From Trebonia sp050013875 (GTDB taxonomy: Bacteria; Actinomycetota; Actinomycetes; Streptosporangiales; Streptosporangiaceae), in contig JBEKEK010000054.1 in NCBI GenBank assembly GCA_050013875.1, positions 1 to 64,000 of the forward strand: DNA of 64,000 nucleotides. The letters are read 5' to 3'. The notes beneath the pieces were generated by a model. That model was not told the DNA's origin and ran no database searches. It saw only the letters and a list, made by a program, of their open reading frames with translations. Positions 59,044 through 64,000 of the stretch are shown here, piece after piece. The translations under genes were made by a program, and so were the position numbers. Within the stretch, counting starts at the first letter, position 1. Each line of letters opens with the position of its first letter.

Positions 59044-61515
59044 CTAGGCGCCGGGGAGTTCCCGGCCGCCGCTGGCCCGCCAGTCGGCCACCCGGACCAG
59101 CGTTTCCAGGTAGGCGAGCACGAACGGGCCGTACCGGTCGCGCAGGCCGAGCACGGTCCGCGTCCAGGCATTCGAGGGCTGGCCGCCGCCGGGCCCGAAC
59201 TGGCCCAGGTCAACGGTGAGGGTGCTGGCGGGCTGGCCAAGCATGGCCGGGACGGCGGTTGTCGCCCCCGGCCGCAGTCCGCGGATCCCGTTCTCGGCCG
59301 TCTGCCCCGCTGGCGGCACGGCGTGGTGCTCGCGGACCTGGACGCGGAGCTTGCCGTGGTGCGCGAGTACTAGGTACCGGGTCAGATCCGGGTCCGGCGA
59401 GCGGGCCACCAGGGCCGACAGCGGGCCGTCGATGAGCAGCAGCGACGCGAGCTCGTGGCGGAACGCGACGCCACCGGCGAACAGCAGCGCGCCGCCCTTG
59501 CCGCCCGACTTGGCCCAGGGACGGCCGGCCGCGATCTCGGCCTGCTCCTCGTCCCCCGCCAGCGCGCAGATCGCGTCCTGCCAGATCTCGTGCGCCTTGC
59601 CCGCATCGTGCAGGTAGGCGGCGATGATCGCGCTGCGGGCGGCCGCCGGGGGGATGCCGCGCGGCGCCATCACGGCGAGCAGCGCGGTGGCCTGGTCACG
59701 GACCTGGCCGCTGTGCTCGTCGAGCGACTGCCACCGGCGCGGCCCGGCGTCCCCGGCCCCGGCCACTACCTCGGCGAGTTCCGCCTCGGCGAGTTCGGGG
59801 TGCACAGCGGCCTGGGCGGCGAGCCGTTCCGTCGCTTCCGCCGGTGTCAGCAGCTCAGGGCTCTCGGGCACCGGGCCGCGGGCCGACGGGTCGAAGCCTG
59901 TCTCGGCGTCGTAGCCGCCGTCGGCCGCGCTGACAAGCAGCAACTCCCCCGGCCTGGGCCGGGACCGCGGCTGCTTGGTGACCGCCAGCCACGAGCCCGA
60001 CGCCTGGTCGAACCGCCAGACCGGCCGGTCCTTCGCCAGCGTGGCGACGTCGCCGATCGCGACCCGGCAGCGGTACTCGGCGGCGGGGTACCTGATCTCC
60101 GGGTCGGGCGCGCCGTTCTCGCCGGGTGTCCAGACCGCCCAGGCGACCTCGGCGTCAAGGTCGCCGGCGTCGCGCAGATACGGGGCGATGTCCACGTCCT
60201 CGCCCGACGGGCCTGGCGAGGTGTCGAAGAGGCCGGCCAAGTCGCGGCGGCGGAGCACCCGGATCTGGTCCCCAGTGCCGGCCACGGTGCCGGGCACCGC
60301 CAGTGCCAGCAGGTCTTCGCTGGTGACGGCCGCGCCCTCGAGCCGGTCAAGCTCCGCGCTGGCCGCGTCGACGTGCTGCTGGCGGTAGGGCAGCGGGCTG
60401 GCCGGCGGAAGCCACCAGACCTCGGCGTCCGGCACCGTGCCGGTGCGGTTGCAGTGGCCGGCCCGCAGCACCAGGGCAGGCCACGGCGCTGCCTCGGTGA
60501 CCAGGACCGCCGCCGACAGGTCGAGGCCAGCCTCCGCGGCCTGGGTCGACACGATGATCCGGCCCGCCGGGGCGGCGGCGGCATCCGGCAGAACATCCGC
60601 CAGGGCGTCCGCCATCCGTCCGGCCCGCTCGATGCCGCGGAACCGGGAATGCAGCAGGGTCACCTCGGCCGGGCCGCCGCACAGCCGCCGGTAGACCGCA
60701 CGGGCGGCCGGGACGGTGTTCAGCACGACGAGGGTGAGCGTACCGGGACGGTGCAGCGCCCGCACGGCGGCGGCCAGCGCCTGCTGGTCGCCGGGGTCCG
60801 CCCGTAGCCGCCGGACCGTCCGGGCGGCCGCGAGCCGGGACGCGAGTTCTCCGGCCCGTTCTTCCGGGCGGAGGCCGGTGGTCTCGCCCACGGCCGGATT
60901 GGCGGGGGTTTCCAGTAGGCCATCCGCTGCTGTGGCGGACATGCAGGTCAGACCGAACGGCTCGGCCGTGCCGAGCTGTGCCGCGATCCCGGCGAGCTGC
61001 CGCAGGGTGGTCGTCGACCCGGGGCACAGCTGGATCTCGTCGATGACCCAGTGCGCCCCGTTGGTAACCAGCCCGAAGTCGATCGGGAAGCTGGCCCGCC
61101 CCATCCCCCACGCCCGGTTCAGTGCTTTGCTGACGAGAGAGTCCACCGCGCCCACCACGATCGCGGGCTTATGCATCTCGTCCCGCCACTCCCCCTTGGT
61201 CTCCCAGCGCGCGCCCATCACCACCTGCAGCGCGACCTCGTCGGTGAGCCCGAGGTTGGCGAGCCAGCCGCGCGCCTGCCCGGAGACCTGCTCAAGGAGC
61301 GAAGGCTGGGGAAGCGCGTACACCAGCCGTCTCGGCGTCCCGGCCGGGTCCGGCCCGTACAGCCGCCGCCACAGCCAGGCCAGGATCACCCCGGTCTTCC
61401 CGGTCCCGGTCGGCGCCGCGACCAAGTCGGGCAGCCCGTCCCGCGCGATCCGCGCCTGATATCCATGGGGCGCGTGGCCGGTCGCGGTCTGGAAGAGCGT
61501 CCGGAAGTCGTGCAT
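59044..61515 (-). CDS. Cas3-like helicase with C-terminal HD nuclease domain
   Basis: 823 residues. SF2 helicase: Walker A VAAPTGTGKTGVILAWLW (33-50), DEIQ box HWVIDEIQLC (156-165), SAT motif CMSATAADG, and TQAAEAGLDLSAAVLVTE. Motif VI is RAGHCNRTG (352-360), with His where Arg is usual. C-terminal HD nuclease: EHSGQVRDQ (His602), AAYLHDAGKAHEIWQD (637-638), FRHELASLLL (688), LAHHGKLRV (720-721). Helicase-then-HD order is that of type I-G (formerly I-U) Cas3, opposite to type I-E. ATG 61515 has GGAGG upstream. No cas8, cas7, cas5, cas1/2 or array is in the window, so it may be an orphan or use genes to the right. It would degrade DNA as a 3'-5' helicase-nuclease. Confidence 0.85.
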   Translation of the reverse strand: MHDFRTLFQTATGHAPHGYQARIARDGLPDLVAAPTGTGKTGVILAWLWRRLYGPDPAGTPRRLVYALPQPSLLEQVSGQARGWLANLGLTDEVALQVVMGARWETKGEWRDEMHKPAIVVGAVDSLVSKALNRAWGMGRASFPIDFGLVTNGAHWVIDEIQLCPGSTTTLRQLAGIAAQLGTAEPFGLTCMSATAADGLLETPANPAVGETTGLRPEERAGELASRLAAARTVRRLRADPGDQQALAAAVRALHRPGTLTLVVLNTVPAARAVYRRLCGGPAEVTLLHSRFRGIERAGRMADALADVLPDAAAAPAGRIIVSTQAAEAGLDLSAAVLVTEAAPWPALVLRAGHCNRTGTVPDAEVWWLPPASPLPYRQQHVDAASAELDRLEGAAVTSEDLLALAVPGTVAGTGDQIRVLRRRDLAGLFDTSPGPSGEDVDIAPYLRDAGDLDAEVAWAVWTPGENGAPDPEIRYPAAEYRCRVAIGDVATLAKDRPVWRFDQASGSWLAVTKQPRSRPRPGELLLVSAADGGYDAETGFDPSARGPVPESPELLTPAEATERLAAQAAVHPELAEAELAEVVAGAGDAGPRRWQSLDEHSGQVRDQATALLAVMAPRGIPPAAARSAIIAAYLHDAGKAHEIWQDAICALAGDEEQAEIAAGRPWAKSGGKGGALLFAGGVAFRHELASLLLIDGPLSALVARSPDPDLTRYLVLAHHGKLRVQVREHHAVPPAGQTAENGIRGLRPGATTAVPAMLGQPASTLTVDLGQFGPGGGQPSNAWTRTVLGLRDRYGPFVLAYLETLVRVADWRASGGRELPGA

Positions 61516-61778
61516 TGCCCACCCTCCGCCCCGCGCACTGCCCGCGTGCCAAAGCATACGGGGGCCCGGCCGGCGCCATTAGCCGGCGCCGGCTCAGCTC
61601 AATCGTGACGCGAGATCTCCCCGGCCGGATCGCGCGGACCGGGCGGACGGCCGAACCGATCCACGATGCCCGACGTATTACCCAATGCGGGATGTGCCGG
61701 ACATCTTGGATGGGTCGAAGCGGCGGTTGCAGGGGCATCGCCGCTTGACCCGCCGCCCGGCCAGCCGGGGAGCGCGCG

Positions 61779-62315
61779 CTAGCGGCGCCGCCTCGCGATC
61801 GCGGCCCCCGCGAAGCCCGCCGCCGCCGGGATCAGCGCGTGGATGATGACGTTGGCGGTGACGCGCCGCGCGGCCGGGGGCAGGGCCGGCACCCGGCCCG
61901 GGCTGAACTTGAGGGCGCGGGTGCCCGCCTCGGCGCAGCGGGCGACAAGGCCGGCCGCGTGCGCAGGACCCGCCACCCCTGCCGTGTCCTGCGCGCGCTC
62001 CGGGGCCGGCGGCGCCGATGCGCCTGGCGGGGCCGGGCGGCGGGCGGCGGCGCGCCGCCCGGCCTCGGCCGGGGTCAGCAGGCCGCGGTGCACCAGCACC
62101 CGGTCCTCCGCGTCCTCGACGAGCGCCTGGGCCTCGCCAAGCAGCTCGAAGATTCGCTGCGTCTCCGACAGATCGACGGCCGCCTCTGCCCCGGCGACGC
62201 AGGTAAGCAACCGGGAACGTGCGGCGTCGGCGATCTTGCGTGCCTGCCGCACCTCCGGATCTTGCTGAACCACGTCATCTTGGGCACCGACTAGGTCCTT
62301 CTCCGCGAGGAGCAC
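61779..62315 (-). CDS. Small coiled-coil protein with C-terminal membrane anchor
   Basis: 178 residues. N-terminal half is helical and charged (VRQARKIADAARSRLLTCVA, RIFELLGEAQALVEDAEDRV), the middle is Pro/Ala-rich, and the C-terminus is a hydrophobic anchor NVIIHALIPAAAGFAGAAIA followed by RRRR. No known family. GTG 62315. It is flanked by the Cas3-like gene 263 bp downstream (in which I see nothing) and an SF1 helicase upstream, all leftward, so it may be part of their unit. Confidence 0.55.
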   Translation of the reverse strand: MLLAEKDLVGAQDDVVQQDPEVRQARKIADAARSRLLTCVAGAEAAVDLSETQRIFELLGEAQALVEDAEDRVLVHRGLLTPAEAGRRAAARRPAPPGASAPPAPERAQDTAGVAGPAHAAGLVARCAEAGTRALKFSPGRVPALPPAARRVTANVIIHALIPAAAGFAGAAIARRRR

Positions 62316-62418
62316 CGCACATCACCCGCCCTTTCAACCTCTGTAGGCTACCACAGGTACAGTGTTTTCCAGCAATTTCCACACTGCACACGGTTGCGCC
62401 TAGATTCACTATCCATTA

Positions 62419-62466
62419 GGGCATTAGGGACTGCCGAATGCAGGGCATTCGGGACAGCCGAATGCG
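62419..62466. repeat. Two tandem 24-bp palindrome-bearing repeats
   Basis: Units at 62419-62442 and 62443-62466 share 20 of 24 bases; each starts GGGCATT and ends CCGAATGC. Within the second, GCATTCG and CGAATGC are exact inverses around 7 bases. They lie between the helicase stop (62493) and the 178-residue gene start (62315), so they could be its operator. Confidence 0.7.
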
Positions 62467-62492
62467 GCCGCACCGCGACGGGCGGGACCAGG

Positions 62493-63821
62493 TTATGCAG
62501 CGGAGACGCGGTGCTTGGCGAGGTGCTCCATGAACGCCTGGTGCGCCTCCCAGCCATCGGGGAACTTCACCGGCACCCCCAGATGGACCGGCTCGGCGCT
62601 CGGGTGCGCGTCGAGCAGCCCGGGTATGCCCGCGCGCGCCACCACGATGCACGCGTGCCGGTGCCGGGACGCCAGCACGCACAGCCGCCCCGCCTCCAGG
62701 TGGAAGGCGGTCGCGTCGCGGCGGCCGGAGAGCGGGTGCAGCATGATCGTCACGTCGAACTCGCGTCCCTGCAGCCGGTTCGCGGTATCAACCACCACAT
62801 TGGTCACGCCAAGCTCACGGAGCGCTCTTTTCACCGCGGCCGTCTGGACGGTGCGCGTCACCCCGATGGCGATGCGGTCCGCGGTGACCGGACGCGGCTG
62901 CGGCGACAGTTCGGAGATGGCCACCGCGCCGCGCTGCAGCAGCCGGGCGGCCAGCCCGGCGCAGGCGCTCACGGCCTCGGCATCGGTCGGCAGCGTGTGC
63001 CGGTGGCCGAGCTCGTAGAGCGCCCAGCCGGTCTCGGCCGCCGTCTCAAGCACGCGATCAAAATCAGTCGTATCGAACGCACGCGTGTTCCACCTCAGCT
63101 GCCGATCGTCCGCCTCGGTGGCCGACGTGAAGCCGGTGAACGGGTAGAAGGCCGCGGAGACCACCGTCGCGGCCGAGGCGGGCAGCCGCCAGGACACCGG
63201 CAGCGTGCGGGTGGGAAGGTGGCTGTTGTTGGTGAGCAGCACCGCCACCGCGCTTGACATGGGGTCCCAGTTCAGGCCGAGCCAGCGTTCGGTCTCCACC
63301 GTCGAGAAGGGGTCGAGCTGACCAGGGTCGCCCACGAAGAGCGCCTTGTCGAAGAGCCGCGCTATCCGCAGCAGCGCGTCGGAGCGCATCTGGTACGCCT
63401 CGTCGATGATGGCCCACGGCCAAGTGCTCTGCTGGTCCTTGACCATGGCCCACTTGGCGGCGGTGGCCACCACGACGGGGTGATCGATGAGGTCGGCGAC
63501 GGCGCTGCGGGCGGTGACGTTCTGGTGGCGGGCGACCCGCTGCGAGGGGGTATAGGCGCCGGCCGACAGCCTCCCTATCGCGGTGCCAGGGTTGTCGCCC
63601 GCCAGCCGGTCGATCAGGTCGTCGACCTGCTCGTTGGTCTGGCCGACGAGCATGACCCGCGCGCCGTGGCGGGCGAGCTCGGCGGCGGCGCTGACCACCA
63701 GGGTGGACTTGCCGGCACCGGGCGGGGAGTCAACCACCACGCCCTGTTCCACGGTCGCCAGGTCGGCCAGGATCTGGCCGGTCGCCTGGCGGGCGCGCAC
63801 GGCGGCCTCGGCGATGCTCAC
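62493..63821 (-). CDS. SF1 (UPF1/Dna2-like) DNA/RNA helicase
   Basis: 442 residues. Walker A DSPPGAGKSTL (31-41), Walker B WAIIDEAYQM (136-145), motif III FVGDPGQLDP (162-171), SWRLPASA (motif IV region), and VVDTANRLQGREFDVTIMLH then RLCVLASRHRHACIVVAR (motifs V-VI). It is compact and lacks the long insertions of RecD2 or UvrD. Start GTG 63821 is four bases after the stop of an upstream gene, showing an operon. Its substrate is unknown; a role in defence or mobile-element processing is conceivable because of the Cas3-like neighbour. Confidence 0.8.
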   Translation of the reverse strand: MSIAEAAVRARQATGQILADLATVEQGVVVDSPPGAGKSTLVVSAAAELARHGARVMLVGQTNEQVDDLIDRLAGDNPGTAIGRLSAGAYTPSQRVARHQNVTARSAVADLIDHPVVVATAAKWAMVKDQQSTWPWAIIDEAYQMRSDALLRIARLFDKALFVGDPGQLDPFSTVETERWLGLNWDPMSSAVAVLLTNNSHLPTRTLPVSWRLPASAATVVSAAFYPFTGFTSATEADDRQLRWNTRAFDTTDFDRVLETAAETGWALYELGHRHTLPTDAEAVSACAGLAARLLQRGAVAISELSPQPRPVTADRIAIGVTRTVQTAAVKRALRELGVTNVVVDTANRLQGREFDVTIMLHPLSGRRDATAFHLEAGRLCVLASRHRHACIVVARAGIPGLLDAHPSAEPVHLGVPVKFPDGWEAHQAFMEHLAKHRVSAA

Positions 63822-63823
63822 GA

Positions 63824-64000
63824 TTAGTCCTCCCAGGCGTCGTCGTCGGCCGGGACGTACTCCGGGGGCGGGCCGCCGTGCGTCCACGGCGTCGTCTCCC
63901 GGCTCGGGAAGTCGGCCGACGGCTGGAACTCGTCCTTGAGCAGGGTGTAGGTGACCTCTTGGCCGACCGCGGGCACGCTGCCGGGAAGCGGGGTCAGCGA
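63824..64000 (-). CDS. C-terminus of an unidentified protein (5' part off window)
   Basis: 58 residues plus stop TAA at 63824-63826, including VGQEVTYTLLKDEFQPSADF and an acidic end YVPADDDAWED. No domain is recognisable. It is co-oriented with the SF1 helicase (2 bp between stop and start), so the two are likely one functional unit. Confidence 0.6.
   Translation of the reverse strand, partial: SLTPLPGSVPAVGQEVTYTLLKDEFQPSADFPSRETTPWTHGGPPPEYVPADDDAWED

Overview
The window is about 70% G+C, with GTG/TTG starts, Shine-Dalgarno sites and a gene set (NrtR-controlled nadABC, EfeUOB-type iron uptake, DtxR/IdeR-type iron box, large LAL and NB-ARC/TPR regulators, DUF4331, PF04672-type methyltransferase, PucR regulators) typical of a soil actinomycete, most likely of the Streptosporangiales/Streptomycetales sort. 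It reads as chromosome rather than plasmid: a CCA-encoding tRNA-Val, NAD and folate genes are present. I see no insertion sequence, phage gene or CRISPR array. Several deletion scars and palindromic repeats show local rearrangement.

Layout. 1-2.7 kb: RecD2-type helicase (leftward, runs off the edge) and a short membrane protein. 2.9-7.7 kb: histidine kinase, LuxR response regulator and a LAL-type ATPase regulator. 7.8-12.5 kb: DUF4331 protein, two LURP-one/scramblase-like proteins, a deazaflavin-type reductase with a MarR regulator divergent from a quinone-oxidoreductase-like enzyme (perfect palindromic operator between them). 12.7-14.6 kb: lipoprotein, ECF sigma factor and anti-sigma factor operon. 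14.8-17.4 kb: gentisate operon (bicupin dioxygenase and FAD hydroxylase) in which the hydrolase gene between them is reduced to a 33-codon remnant. 17.9-23.2 kb: nrtR divergent from nadA-nadB-nadC, with an operator, a repeat-bearing NadA and a long nadA-nadB hairpin. 23.3 kb: tRNA-Val and a terminator.

23.5-27.2 kb: Baeyer-Villiger-type monooxygenase and SDR operon divergent from a PucR regulator. 27.5-32.3 kb: hypothetical genes, AlkB-like dioxygenase, a truncated AraC regulator joined to a broken PEP-mutase-family gene, and a methyltransferase-like protein. 32.3-38.3 kb: Tat-exported amidohydrolase, HEIGH metalloprotein, PF04672 methyltransferase, HIT-like protein, phosphodiesterase, small protein. 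38.5-43.6 kb: membrane Ser/Thr kinase, TPR protein with a 30-residue membrane protein, divergent OhrR-like MarR, PRC-like protein and an unknown. 43.7-46.7 kb: truncated sulfotransferase, cytochrome P450 tail and an S9 peptidase meeting at rearrangement scars.

47.0-50.5 kb: efeB and an efeU-efeO fusion under an iron box. 50.7-53.5 kb: one polypeptide carrying PabB, PabC and PabA domains. 53.8-59.0 kb: MFS exporter, NAT, DoxX and an NB-ARC/TPR regulator. 59.0-64.0 kb: a Cas3-like helicase-HD protein without other cas genes or array in view, a small membrane-anchored protein, an SF1 helicase and the end of another gene, all leftward. This last cluster is the best candidate for an undescribed nucleic-acid-processing or defence module, but its right side lies outside the window.
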